This document shows, piece by piece, positions 40,701 to 49,400 of a stretch of 64,000 nt of DNA. The DNA is from an uncultured Acetatifactor sp. GTDB taxonomy: Bacteria > Bacillota > Clostridia > Lachnospirales > Lachnospiraceae. Location: positions 17,181 to 81,180 of the forward strand of contig CAJUAH010000019.1 of the NCBI GenBank assembly GCA_910584375.1, in the 5' to 3' direction. The position numbers and the translations under genes are program-made. Each line of letters starts with the position of its first letter. Positions within the stretch are counted from its first letter, which is position 1. The notes beneath the pieces are model-generated. The model did not search any database and was not told where the DNA came from. It saw nothing but the letters and a program-made list of their open reading frames with translations.

Positions 40701-42659
40701 CTAGTCTAAACCGGATTTCTTTTTATGGATATTGCGAATCGTTTTCTTTTTTCTCCCTGTTTTATGGCTGAGTGCATGATCTGAATTGCCTGTGGGACGG
40801 GGAGCGTCCTTACCCATGGGCTGAGATACGGTCCGGCCTGCGGGGCGGGGAGCGTCCGCACGTTTCGGGCGGATCAGGCACTTTTTGTCATAGCCAATCA
40901 GATCCGTCCGTCCCGCACGGATCAAGGCTTCATGCACCAGCTCATAGTTCCTGGGATTACGGTATTGGATCAGCGCCCGCTGCATGGCCTTCTCATGGGG
41001 GTCACGGCACACATATACAGGCTTTTGATCCCTGGGGTCCAGCCCCGTGTAATACATGACCGTGGATATGGTGGAGGGCGTGGGGTAAAAATCCTGCACC
41101 TGTTCCGGCATATAGCCCAGATCCCGCAGATATTCCGCCAATTCCACAGCCTCTTTCAAGGTGGAACCCGGATGGGAGGACATCAGATAGGGCACCAGAA
41201 ACTGATTCTTGCCAAGCTCCCGGTTTAAGCGCTTATATTTTGCCACAAAGCGCTCATATACCGCATTTTCCGGCTTGCCCATCCGCCGCAGCACCCGGTC
41301 GGAAATATGCTCCGGCGCCACTTTGAGCTGCCCGCTGATATGATGCTCCACCAATTCCCGGAAAAAAGTATCGTCCGCGTCCGCCATCAGATAATCAAAC
41401 CGGATACCGGAGCGTACAAAGACCTTTTTCACACCGTCCAGACTGCGGATCTTGCGCAGCAGTTCCAGATAGTCGCTGTGATCCACCGTCAGATTTCCGC
41501 AGGGCTTGGGATACAGGCATTGTTTGTTCTGACACACCCCATGAGTCAGCTGCTTTTGACAGGAAGGATGCCGGAAATTGGCGGTGGGACCGCCCACATC
41601 ATGGATATAGCCCTTAAAGTCCGGCTCCCGGATCAGCAGCCGGGCCTCCTCCAGTATAGATTCATGGCTTCTGGTCTGGACGGTCCTGCCCTGATGAAAA
41701 GTCAGGGCGCAAAAGCTGCATCCGCCGAAACACCCCCGGTTGCTGATCAGGGAAAACTTGACCTCCGCAATCGCCGGTACTCCCCCGGCCTTCTCATAGG
41801 AGGGATGACAGGCGCGGGCGTAAGGCAGCGCGTACACATCGTCCATCTCCTGGGTGGTCAATGGCGGCTGGGGCGGATTCTGCACCACATAGGTTCCCTG
41901 GGGATAAGGTTCTGCCAGTATCTTTCCGTTTATAAAGTCCGTGTTTTGATACTGTATGCCAAAGCTGCGGGCATAGGCGCTCCTGTCCGCCTTCATCTCC
42001 TCATAGGAAGGTAATTCTATGCTATCCGGCAGAGCGCTTATGTCCTTTGTCTTATATACCGTTCCGGGGATAAACGTGATGTCTTTCACCGCGATGCCGC
42101 TGTCCAGCGCGTCGGCTATCTCCACAATGGATTTTTCCCCCATTCCGTAGGAGATCAGATCCGCCTGGCTGTCCAGCAGAACGGAGCGCTTGAAACTGTC
42201 CGTCCAGTAATCATAATGGGCCATGCGCCGCAGGCTGGCCTCGATCCCGCCGATGATGATGGGAATATCCCGGTAGCTTTTGCGGATCAGGTTGCCGTAG
42301 ACTGCCGTGGCGTGATCGGGTCTCTTCCCCATGACGCCGCCGGGGGTATAGGCGTCCGTATCGCGTCTTTTTTTCGACACGGAATAATGGTTCACACAGC
42401 TGTCCATATTGCCTGCGGAGACCAGAAAAGCCAGCCTGGGCCGTCCCAGAACACGTATGCTGGCATCGTCCTTCCAGTCAGGCTGGGAGATGATGCCCAC
42501 CGAATAGCCATGGGCTGCCAGCACCCTGCTGATAATGGCATGTCCAAAGGAGGGATGGTCCACATAGGCGTCTCCGATCACATAGACAAAATCCAACTGC
42601 TCGATCCCCCGGTCGTCCATATCCTGTTTACATATGGGTAAAAATGCCTCACTCCACAT
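40701..42659 (-). CDS. YgiQ-family (UPF0313) radical SAM protein
   Basis: A 652-residue protein. The N-terminal region has VDHPSFGHAIISRVLAAHG and IIIGGIEASLRRMAHYDYW, typical of UPF0313. The radical SAM cluster cysteines are in RGCFGGCSFCAL (CxxxCxxC, near residue 310). A C-terminal basic tail (about 600-652) is rich in Lys, Arg and Pro. The reaction is unknown. It lies between a HAD phosphatase and the SDR on the minus strand. Confidence 0.92.
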   Translation of the reverse strand: MWSEAFLPICKQDMDDRGIEQLDFVYVIGDAYVDHPSFGHAIISRVLAAHGYSVGIISQPDWKDDASIRVLGRPRLAFLVSAGNMDSCVNHYSVSKKRRDTDAYTPGGVMGKRPDHATAVYGNLIRKSYRDIPIIIGGIEASLRRMAHYDYWTDSFKRSVLLDSQADLISYGMGEKSIVEIADALDSGIAVKDITFIPGTVYKTKDISALPDSIELPSYEEMKADRSAYARSFGIQYQNTDFINGKILAEPYPQGTYVVQNPPQPPLTTQEMDDVYALPYARACHPSYEKAGGVPAIAEVKFSLISNRGCFGGCSFCALTFHQGRTVQTRSHESILEEARLLIREPDFKGYIHDVGGPTANFRHPSCQKQLTHGVCQNKQCLYPKPCGNLTVDHSDYLELLRKIRSLDGVKKVFVRSGIRFDYLMADADDTFFRELVEHHISGQLKVAPEHISDRVLRRMGKPENAVYERFVAKYKRLNRELGKNQFLVPYLMSSHPGSTLKEAVELAEYLRDLGYMPEQVQDFYPTPSTISTVMYYTGLDPRDQKPVYVCRDPHEKAMQRALIQYRNPRNYELVHEALIRAGRTDLIGYDKKCLIRPKRADAPRPAGRTVSQPMGKDAPRPTGNSDHALSHKTGRKKKTIRNIHKKKSGLD

Positions 42660-42677
42660 TTATGCTCCTTTTCCGTC

Positions 42678-43328
42678 TTACGCCAGCAACAGATTGTAGT
42701 CGTCGATATAATAATCCGCCATCGCTCTTTTTTCCCTGCTCTGGTACAGGGAGTACTCGTCTTCCACGGCGGCCACCTGCATCCCCGCACTCTTGCCTGC
42801 CTGGATACCGGCCACCACATCCTCAAACACCAGACACTCCCCGGCGTTCACGCCCAGCCTTGCCGCCGCCTCCAGATAGATATCCGGCCAGGGCTTTCCG
42901 TGAGCCACCTCACAACCCGTTACAATGGCGTCAAAAAAGCCCGTCAGACCATGGGTGGCCAGCACCGCTTCAGCCAGTTCCCGGGAATTGCTGGTGGCCA
43001 CCGCCATCTTCACGCCCCTGTCCCGGTGGAGCGCAAGAAATTCCCGGATTCCTGACTTTAACGGCACTTCCCGGGTATATTTTTCCCATGCCATCCGGTT
43101 CCAGTCGGCCTTCATCTCCTCCAACGAATCCGGTATGGAAAAACGCTCCTTAAAATAGACCGCCGTCTCCGAAAAGCTCATACCCTCGATACAGTACTGC
43201 AAGTCCTCCGGCAGTTCGATCTCATAGCGTCCCAGATATTCGATATCGATACTCTTCCATATCCACATGGAATCCACCAGCGTACCGTCCAGATCAAACA
43301 AAAAAGCTTTTTTATCCTGAAATATCAT
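42678..43328 (-). CDS. HAD-superfamily phosphatase, beta-phosphoglucomutase-like
   Basis: A 216-residue HAD class IA enzyme with motif I FDLDGTLVDS (11-20), motif II VATSNS, Lys in AHGKPWPDIY and motif IV FEDVVAGIQAG. The helical cap lies between motifs I and II. A small phosphosugar or nucleotide is the likely substrate; no specific one can be named. The start overlaps the upstream rsuA-like gene by 17 bases. Confidence 0.88.
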   Translation of the reverse strand: MIFQDKKAFLFDLDGTLVDSMWIWKSIDIEYLGRYEIELPEDLQYCIEGMSFSETAVYFKERFSIPDSLEEMKADWNRMAWEKYTREVPLKSGIREFLALHRDRGVKMAVATSNSRELAEAVLATHGLTGFFDAIVTGCEVAHGKPWPDIYLEAAARLGVNAGECLVFEDVVAGIQAGKSAGMQVAAVEDEYSLYQSREKRAMADYYIDDYNLLLA

Positions 43329-44019
43329 GTCGCAGTCTCTCCTGTTCCTCCTCTGTCAGGGCGCGAAAAGCGCCCGCCTCCAAATCCTCCGGCAATACCA
43401 GGCTGCCAAAGGACAACCTCTTCAGATACAGCACTTCATTGTCCACGGCCCGCAGCATCCGTTTCACCTGATGATACCGCCCTTCCCGGATCGTGAGCAG
43501 CAATTCCCCCTGTTCGTTTACTTTTGCCACAGCGGGCAGAGTAGGCTTATCATCCCCGATATCCACCCCCTGCTCCAACACCGCCAGGGCCTCCGCCTCC
43601 ACAGGCCGCGCCGTGCGCGCCAGATAGCACTTGTCCACATGATACTTGGGAGATAAAAGACGGTGGGCCAGTTCCCCGTCATTGGTCAACAGCAGCAAAC
43701 CCTCCGTATCCTTATCCAGCCGTCCCACCGGCGACAGATCCGCCGTATGCACGCCTTTTAGCAGATCCAGCACCGTCTTCTCCCTGGCGTCCCTGGTAGC
43801 CGTTACCACCCCCTGGGGTTTATGCAGCATATAATAACGATACCGGGCGTATTCCACCGCCTGTCCTTGGCAGCAGATCCGCTCCTGCCCGCTCACCTTC
43901 TGTTCCCCTTTCTTGCAGACCGCCCCGTCCACCGTAACGAACCCCCTGCGTAAAAGTTCCTTCACCTGACTGCGCGTCCCCATCCCCGCATCCGCCAGCA
44001 GCTTATCCAATCTAACCAT
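43312..44019 (-). CDS. RsuA-family 16S rRNA pseudouridine synthase
   Basis: A 235-residue protein with an S4 domain (about 1-55) and a catalytic domain with GRLDKDTEGLLLLTNDG, where the Asp after Leu is the nucleophile. GRYHQVKRM is the RsuA/RluB/RluE-type late motif. It should modify a uridine in 16S or 23S rRNA; RsuA (U516) is the default guess. ATG 44019 follows GATGGTGGT, a weak site; the frame is open ten codons further. Confidence 0.88.
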   Translation of the reverse strand: MVRLDKLLADAGMGTRSQVKELLRRGFVTVDGAVCKKGEQKVSGQERICCQGQAVEYARYRYYMLHKPQGVVTATRDAREKTVLDLLKGVHTADLSPVGRLDKDTEGLLLLTNDGELAHRLLSPKYHVDKCYLARTARPVEAEALAVLEQGVDIGDDKPTLPAVAKVNEQGELLLTIREGRYHQVKRMLRAVDNEVLYLKRLSFGSLVLPEDLEAGAFRALTEEEQERLRHDISG

Positions 44020-44102
44020 ACCACCATCACCCAACCACAATTTTTGCATCTGTTTTCGTTTATGTCATAGTTCCCTCTATTTTCCAAAACTGCGCGTTTG
44101 AT

Positions 44103-44273
44103 CTAGAAATAGCACCCTTTGATGATTTCTTTTCCATCATATCTTATCGCCGCTCGCCCCTCATGGTCAGGACTCTTGCTATATGATGTCGCATAATACT
44201 GAATATGGCCCCGCAGACTTTCAGCCAGATATTCCATTTCCAACTTTTTTCTTATACCGCTCCATGTTGCCAT
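44103..44273 (-). CDS. Short SF0329-like protein, probably truncated
   Basis: A 56-residue ORF starting MATWSGIRKKLE, then a core SLRGHIQYYATSYSKS and AAIRYDGKEII, ending at a TAG after GCYF. The pattern W-x3-K-x2-LE, then RxQYxxTxYxxS, then the xIxxDGKEI strand resembles the N-terminal half of SF0329-family proteins, which are normally about twice as long. It is therefore likely a shortened remnant. It overlaps the micro-ORF upstream by 22 bases. Confidence 0.5.
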   Translation of the reverse strand: MATWSGIRKKLEMEYLAESLRGHIQYYATSYSKSPDHEGRAAIRYDGKEIIKGCYF

Positions 44274-44353
44274 TCACTATTTCCCCCGCTTAATTTCCGA
44301 TTTATCGCTCTGTCCAGTTCCCCAATAAACTCACGGCTATCAAACTTTTCCAT
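44252..44353 (-). CDS. 33-residue micro-ORF overlapping the SF0329-like gene
   Basis: ATG 44353, five bases or less after GTAAAGG, encodes 33 residues (MEKFDSREFIGELDRAINR and a short Gly/Ser tail). It ends inside the next ORF, which starts in another frame, a layout typical of translational coupling. I recognise no family. Confidence 0.4.
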   Translation of the reverse strand: MEKFDSREFIGELDRAINRKLSGGNSEWQHGAV

Positions 44354-44841
44354 TACCTTTACCCCCACTGTGGGTCTATGCAGAAAAAAATACTGTCTAT
44401 ACCCCCTTTTTACTGCAAAACAAGGGGTAAAATGAGTAGATTTTTGTGTATAGACCCATCCAAGCCCCAAAACAGGGGGGATATCCTCAAAAAGTGGGTA
44501 CAAAAATGAGATTTTTTTCTATATGCCCACCAGAATCAAAAAACGCATCATCTAATGATATACCCTGCACCACCTCAATAGCACATCTGGTACATATCTT
44601 TCAATTTATGTCCGTATCCGCGCCAAGAGCAGGACTACAAATTTTAATTTGTGTTACTGATTATAAAATAATCGTCTGTCACATGCAATGCATATTAAAA
44701 GATAATTTTCAGTAGATACGTAGTTCCCTTAAGGAAAGTTCTCCAAAGGGAAATTTGTATATACAAAAGGTCTTCAAAGGTCTTGTATCCCCAATCCAAG
44801 CATATACTAAACCAACATTAAGCAAGGAAAGACTTGCCAGA
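44354..44841. other. Gene-poor AT-rich stretch with repeated motif
   Basis: No convincing gene on either strand. A motif close to TGGGTCTATRCASAAAAATM appears at about 44370-44393 (+), 44439-44458 (-) and 44509-44529 (-). A TACCCC/GGGGTA inverted pair lies between the first two copies. Confidence 0.4.
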
Positions 44842-44983
44842 GGCGTGGCGGGCGGGAGGGTTCCCCGGGGGACTGTTGCAAGACGTCGGTACTTAGCGGG
44901 CGTACTTTGCCCGCTTACGTACCGCTACGATCTTGCACCAAGCGAGAGCGCGTCCCCCGGGGAACCCTCCCGCCCGCCACGCC
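44842..44983. repeat. Large nested GC-rich palindrome (31-bp perfect outer arms)
   Basis: The outer arms 44842-44872 and 44953-44983 are perfect reverse complements over 31 bp, each holding CCCCGGGG. Inside, TGCAAGA/TCTTGCA (44877-44883 with 44931-44937), CGGTAC/GTACCG (44887-44892 with 44919-44924) and AGCGGGC/GCCCGCT (44895-44901 with 44909-44915) nest to a 7-base loop. GCCAGA occurs directly left (44836-44841) and 11 bases right (44994-44999). It ends 22 bases before the ylbJ start codon. Confidence 0.85.
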
Positions 44984-45005
44984 CCCGGTCCTAGCCAGAT
45001 ATCCC

Positions 45006-46064
45006 ATGCTCCTATACACCCTATGTTTTATCCTCCTAATCTTCCTGATCCTGACCCACGCCACCCAGGCCGCCGCTTACGCCGCAGAAGGATTCCTGCT
45101 CTGGTACTCCCGGATGATCCCCTCTCTGCTGCCATTCATGATCCTGTCCGGTCTGATGATCCGCATGGGCCTGTCCCAGAAAATGGGAAAATGGTTCCAA
45201 CCCGTTCTAAAGCCTCTGCTGCGCTGTAGACCGGAAGTAAACTACGGGATTCTCATAGGTTTCCTCTGCGGTTTCCCTATGGGAGCCAGAGTCGCGGCTC
45301 AGCTCTATCAGGGCGGTAAGATCGACAGACAGGAGGCGCGGTTCCTGCTGGCCTTTTGCAATAACATCGGTCCTGTCTATTTCTGCAGCTTTGTGCTGCC
45401 TCTGCTGGGACGTAAACTGGTACTCCCCTATGTGCTTGGCATGTACGGGATTCCCCTTTTCTATGGAGTACTCCTTCGCCGAACCCTGTTCCGGGAGCTG
45501 CCCCTGCCCGGCAGCCTGCGCCAAACCGTTCGTCCGGGCACACATTTTCCCGGCATCAAGTCGTCTGCCGATCTGTCTGAATATGTAAGAAGTATCTCAC
45601 GGCATGGTCTGTCTTCACAGTCGGATGCGGCACATCCGGCGTATCAGACCGCAGTAGAGCAATCGGGGGCATCGGACGGCTCAGTGCGGTCAGGGATGCT
45701 GACACATCTGGACGACGCGGTACAGTCGGGGCTGCAAAGCATACTCAGCCTGTGCGGCTATATGGTTCTGTTCAATCTGCTGAACCTGATCCCCCATCTG
45801 TTTCTGCCGGAAACGGACAGCCTGTTCGCTCCCCTGCTGGAGATTACCGGAGGGCTGCACCGGCTGGGCCAGAGCCATCCCCTGTACAGTCTGTTGCTTC
45901 TGCCCTTTGGCGGCCTGTCCTGTATCGCCCAGACATACAGCATGATCCATGAGACCGATCTGCCTCTGGGGGAATATGTGGTACATAAACTGGCGCTGAC
46001 CGCATTGACCTGCCTATACTATCTGGCCTGGAAATGCCTGTTTCCTCATCTCTTTCTTCTGTGA
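45006..46064 (+). CDS. ylbJ: YlbJ-like sporulation integral membrane protein
   Basis: A 352-residue polytopic membrane protein. The first part (LLWYSRMIPSLLPFMILSGL and IGFLCGFPMGARVAAQLYQ) and the paired second part (GLSCIAQTYSMIHETDLPL) are the two gate-like halves of the YlbJ/nucleoside-recognition group. YlbJ is needed for spore cortex or coat maturation in Bacillus. The start ATG 45006 has no good ribosome site, and the large palindrome is immediately upstream. The 3' end overlaps the converging amidase gene by 19 bases. Confidence 0.82.
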   Translation: MLLYTLCFILLIFLILTHATQAAAYAAEGFLLWYSRMIPSLLPFMILSGLMIRMGLSQKMGKWFQPVLKPLLRCRPEVNYGILIGFLCGFPMGARVAAQLYQGGKIDRQEARFLLAFCNNIGPVYFCSFVLPLLGRKLVLPYVLGMYGIPLFYGVLLRRTLFRELPLPGSLRQTVRPGTHFPGIKSSADLSEYVRSISRHGLSSQSDAAHPAYQTAVEQSGASDGSVRSGMLTHLDDAVQSGLQSILSLCGYMVLFNLLNLIPHLFLPETDSLFAPLLEITGGLHRLGQSHPLYSLLLLPFGGLSCIAQTYSMIHETDLPLGEYVVHKLALTALTCLYYLAWKCLFPHLFLL

Positions 46065-47617
46065 CGGTTTTTATGCCGTCCGATGGAGCAAAAAATCTGT
46101 ATCACCATTATCAGCGCCACCAGGGCAGCCGCCGCCAGAAGGCTCACCAACAGAAAATTCTGTATCGTGACTACGGTTACCTCGTTTTCCGGTTCCGGCT
46201 CCTCTGTGCCGCCCAGCCATCCTCCGGCAGACGCCTGTTGGCTTTCCCCTGGCTGCGTGGCTGACTCCCCGGCGGCGGTTCCCATGGTCTCCACGCTTTC
46301 CTGCACTTCCTCCGGGGGCTTACGAAAGACCATATACCCTTCCAGAGCATTGCTTTCCGCTGTGATTTCAAACTGGTTATAGGCTTTAATACAGATGCGG
46401 GGAATGGTTCCCTCGGGGATATCCAGCGTCAACTGAAATACGTCCTGATATTCGCCGGTAAGCGTATTACAGCCTGGCCAGGGCTGACGGGGAGAGTAGG
46501 TCTGTCCCCCGTCCAGACTGTAGGCATAATATATCAGCGGGCTGTCATAGTCCGCTGCCGCCACCTGGATCACAGCCTTCAGTCCTTCATAATCCTCCGA
46601 CACCTTCTCAATCTCGCAAATCTCCGGAGCCGTGGTATCCTGCAAAGTGGACGCCACCACTTTATCCGTATCCAGAGCATATACGCTCTGCAGAAAAGGC
46701 TCCTGGGGCCCGCTGCTGTAATCAATTCCCAGGCTCTCGCTGGACAGTCCCAGAAAACGGGCAATGGCCTCCGCGTCCTCATAACCGAACTCCTGCTGTT
46801 TATCGCTGCTGTCGCAGTAGGGATAATCCCTCACCTCGTCCACATGGCAATGCTCGATCAGGATCGCGGGCACTCCCCGGGCCACCGACTCCCGCAGGAT
46901 GCCGTAATAATCCGTGCCCCTGTCGTTTATACGGGTCTTGACGCCGCGTATGAACAGCCCCTTTTCCTGAAAACGTGTCAGCAGGGTACAGCCGAACTGA
47001 TAGCCATAGGCATTGTACGGCGCGGTCAGCGGCACCCACACTTCCGAGCCGAACAACTCGTGATTCTCCGACGCGTTATAGTGAATGCTGAACAGGAAAT
47101 CGGCCTCCACAGACTTCGCGAACTCCGCACGCTGCGCAAGGCTGGATTTTGTATCGTCGGTCCGGGTCAGATAGACCGTCACGCCGTCGTATTGGGAAAG
47201 CCTGTCATACAGCGCCAGAGCCGTAGTCAGCGTCATCTCTTTTTCACAGAAACCGTTCTCCTTGGTACCCTCGTTGTCCCCGCCGTGGCCGGGGTCTATC
47301 ACTACCACGATATCCCTGCCCTGCTGGCGAAAGCGTGAGAACCTCTGCGACGGAGACGGCGCGGATTCCGGCATGGCGGCAAAATCCGGCGTGTCCGCAC
47401 CAACTCGCGTATCTGCACCAACCCGCGTATTGACAACGCTCCGCATACTGACAGTAAACCGCGGATCGGGATCGGCGGCGCGATCCGTTTCCGCCGATAC
47501 CCGCATTTCCGAGCAGCAAAACAGCCCCATAGCGAGAATAATGGCTGCCAACCTTATAAAGTTAGAAAAACCGGTTTCACCCTGAAACCGGTTTGGTATT
47601 CTCCTAAAGCTCTTCAT
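46046..47617 (-). CDS. N-acetylmuramoyl-L-alanine amidase, membrane-anchored
   Basis: A 523-residue amidase_3-type zinc hydrolase that splits the MurNAc-L-Ala bond. The zinc and catalytic residues appear in IDPGHGGDNEG (His and following Glu in GFCEKEM), FSIHYNAS and ILIEHCHVD. A TM/signal segment is at about 22-36, and a second TM lies at about 492-515 before a basic end. The middle C-terminal region (about 310-430) looks like Ig-type repeats. The linker after the signal has a doubled TRVGAD. The start ATG 47617 has AGAGG six bases before; a terminator-like hairpin lies in codons 8-17. Confidence 0.88.
   Translation of the reverse strand: MKSFRRIPNRFQGETGFSNFIRLAAIILAMGLFCCSEMRVSAETDRAADPDPRFTVSMRSVVNTRVGADTRVGADTPDFAAMPESAPSPSQRFSRFRQQGRDIVVVIDPGHGGDNEGTKENGFCEKEMTLTTALALYDRLSQYDGVTVYLTRTDDTKSSLAQRAEFAKSVEADFLFSIHYNASENHELFGSEVWVPLTAPYNAYGYQFGCTLLTRFQEKGLFIRGVKTRINDRGTDYYGILRESVARGVPAILIEHCHVDEVRDYPYCDSSDKQQEFGYEDAEAIARFLGLSSESLGIDYSSGPQEPFLQSVYALDTDKVVASTLQDTTAPEICEIEKVSEDYEGLKAVIQVAAADYDSPLIYYAYSLDGGQTYSPRQPWPGCNTLTGEYQDVFQLTLDIPEGTIPRICIKAYNQFEITAESNALEGYMVFRKPPEEVQESVETMGTAAGESATQPGESQQASAGGWLGGTEEPEPENEVTVVTIQNFLLVSLLAAAALVALIMVIQIFCSIGRHKNRHRRKR
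47568..47594 (-). terminator. Terminator-like hairpin inside the amidase 5' coding region
   Basis: AAACCGGTTTCA pairs perfectly (12 bp) with TGAAACCGGTTT around three bases. On the minus strand five T residues follow the stem. It starts ten bases after the stop of the coiled-coil gene but lies within the amidase reading frame. Confidence 0.6.
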
Positions 47618-48197
47618 CCCCATCCTCTACATTCTGAAGTACCACATCCTCATAGTCGTCTGCGGGATGCAGTTCGTTTCTGTTTGACTGGATGATATCC
47701 CGGTAGTGGTTCATGGAACCAATCAGGCTTTCATATCCCGACCTGGCCGACTGGCTTGCCGAGGAGACGATATTTTCCAGATGGGAAAGCATATCGTCCA
47801 TATACTGTATGGCGGCAGCCCGCACATTGTTGGCCTCTATGGTGGCGTTGTCCAGGATATCCTGAGCCTGCTGGGACGCCATCGTCACCACCTCGTTGGC
47901 CTGGGCATAAGCCTGCTGCATGATCTCATGTTCATTGATCAGTTCGTTGGTATGTACCGTCGCCTCGTTAATCAGAGCCTCCGCCTTGGCGCGGGCATCA
48001 TTCAGGATCGCCTCTTTATTGCTGATGATCTTCTGATACCTTTTGATTTCATCCGGTGTTTTCATCCGCAGATCCCGCAGCAGTTCGTCGATCTCTTCCT
48101 TGTTGACGATGATCTTGGTGCTGGAGAGCGGTTGATACTTACAACTGTCGATATACTCTTCGATTTCATCAATTAACTGTTCGATTCTGCTACTCAT
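47604..48197 (-). CDS. Coiled-coil protein, DivIVA / V-ATPase-subunit-H-like
   Basis: A 197-residue acidic protein without membrane segments. Residues about 55-165 form one long helix rich in Ala, Glu, Asn and Gln (KAEALINEATVHTNELINEH region), the sort often labelled ATPase or DivIVA-domain in Lachnospiraceae. It probably has a structural or scaffolding role at the envelope; this is an inference from shape. ATG 48197 follows GGAGGATCAC. Its stop overlaps the amidase start. Confidence 0.7.
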   Translation of the reverse strand: MSSRIEQLIDEIEEYIDSCKYQPLSSTKIIVNKEEIDELLRDLRMKTPDEIKRYQKIISNKEAILNDARAKAEALINEATVHTNELINEHEIMQQAYAQANEVVTMASQQAQDILDNATIEANNVRAAAIQYMDDMLSHLENIVSSASQSARSGYESLIGSMNHYRDIIQSNRNELHPADDYEDVVLQNVEDGDEEL

Positions 48198-48293
48198 GTG
48201 ATCCTCCATATCTATCCGGTTGCCACAAAGTGTAACCGGCGGATACCCGCCTCCTCCATGCCCCATGCCTGCGCGGTTGTGGTTGTTTCCCGG

Positions 48294-48779
48294 TCAGCGA
48301 TAACCGTATTTTTTGTAGATCAGTTCCGCTTCCCAATCAGGGACACACTTCGTAATATCCCCGTTAAAGCTGGCAAACTCCTTCACGCTGGTAGAACTCA
48401 AGTACGCGTATTCCAGGCTGGTAGTCAAAAAGATCGTGTCCAGCGCATCCTTGGACATCTGGCGGTTGGCCTGGGCAATCTGCAATTCATACTCAAAATC
48501 CGTAATAGCCCGCAATCCTCTGACCGCTATCTGAAATCCCTTGTCTTTACAGTAATCGATCAGCAGGCCGCTGAAACTGTCGATCCTGACATTGGGCAGT
48601 TCCCTGGTCGCCTCCTCTAATATATTAACACGTTCTTCCACAGAAAACAATGGTGTCTTTTGCGTATTATTTAAAACTGCTACCGTTAATTCGTCAAACA
48701 TGGACGCCGCGCGCTTGACTATGTCCAGATGCCCAAAGGTCATGGGATCGAAACTCCCCGGATACACTGCTCTCTTCAT
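48294..48779 (-). CDS. coaD: Phosphopantetheine adenylyltransferase
   Basis: A 161-residue CoaD, the penultimate step of coenzyme A synthesis. The nucleotidyl-transferase loop YPGSFDPMTFGHLD (5-18), RGLRAITDFEYE and LSSTSVKEFASFNGD are all intact. The start overlaps the rsmD stop by four bases; rsmD-coaD is a conserved pair. Confidence 0.97.
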   Translation of the reverse strand: MKRAVYPGSFDPMTFGHLDIVKRAASMFDELTVAVLNNTQKTPLFSVEERVNILEEATRELPNVRIDSFSGLLIDYCKDKGFQIAVRGLRAITDFEYELQIAQANRQMSKDALDTIFLTTSLEYAYLSSTSVKEFASFNGDITKCVPDWEAELIYKKYGYR

Positions 48780-49336
48780 AAGGAATCCCCCTCTTTTCTT
48801 ATAAAAATGTGTTTGTTGGTCTTGTAGAGTTTTTCTCGGGAAATAGAAAACCCAAGTTCATGCACATAGTCCATGGAGGTATCCCTGGCCGCCTCCACCA
48901 CGATCAGGGTATTCTCCGTCACATAGCGCATCCCCCGCAGGGCCTCCAGCACCCGCCGCTCCTGCTCCTGCCCGTAGGGAGGATCCAGGAAAAACAGATC
49001 GACCTCTTCCTCCCGTATGCCCGTCAGGGCCGCCACCGCGTCCTGTTTCAGCACCACGGCCCGGTCTTCAAAACGGGTAAAACGCAGATTATGGGCTATA
49101 CAGTCCAGCGGCTCCCGGGCATTTTCTATGAAATATGCTTTTCTCGCCCCCCTGCTGAGAGCCTCGATGCCGATGCCGCCGCTGCCGCTGAACATATCCA
49201 CGAACACGCAGCCCGGGATATCATTTTGCAGAATATTGAACAGTGTCTCCTTGATCCTGTCCGTGGTGGGCCTGGTATCCAGCCCCTGGGGAGCCTTTAA
49301 AGGCAGGCTCCTGGCCGTTCCCGCTATCACACGCAT
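48776..49336 (-). CDS. rsmD: 16S rRNA (guanine(966)-N(2))-methyltransferase RsmD
   Basis: A 186-residue SAM-dependent methyltransferase. RVIAGTARSLPL and RPTTDRIKETLFN open the family signature; VDMFSGSGGIGIEALSRGA is the SAM loop region and FLDPPYGQ the catalytic DPPY motif (about 119-122). It methylates G966 of 16S rRNA. It is in an operon with coaD. Confidence 0.96.
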   Translation of the reverse strand: MRVIAGTARSLPLKAPQGLDTRPTTDRIKETLFNILQNDIPGCVFVDMFSGSGGIGIEALSRGARKAYFIENAREPLDCIAHNLRFTRFEDRAVVLKQDAVAALTGIREEEVDLFFLDPPYGQEQERRVLEALRGMRYVTENTLIVVEAARDTSMDYVHELGFSISREKLYKTNKHIFIRKEGDSL

Positions 49337-49400
49337 ATATTTTCTCCTGTCCTGTGAGTTTTTTGCTTGAAAGAATGCCTCTTTTCCGGCATTTCTTGCA

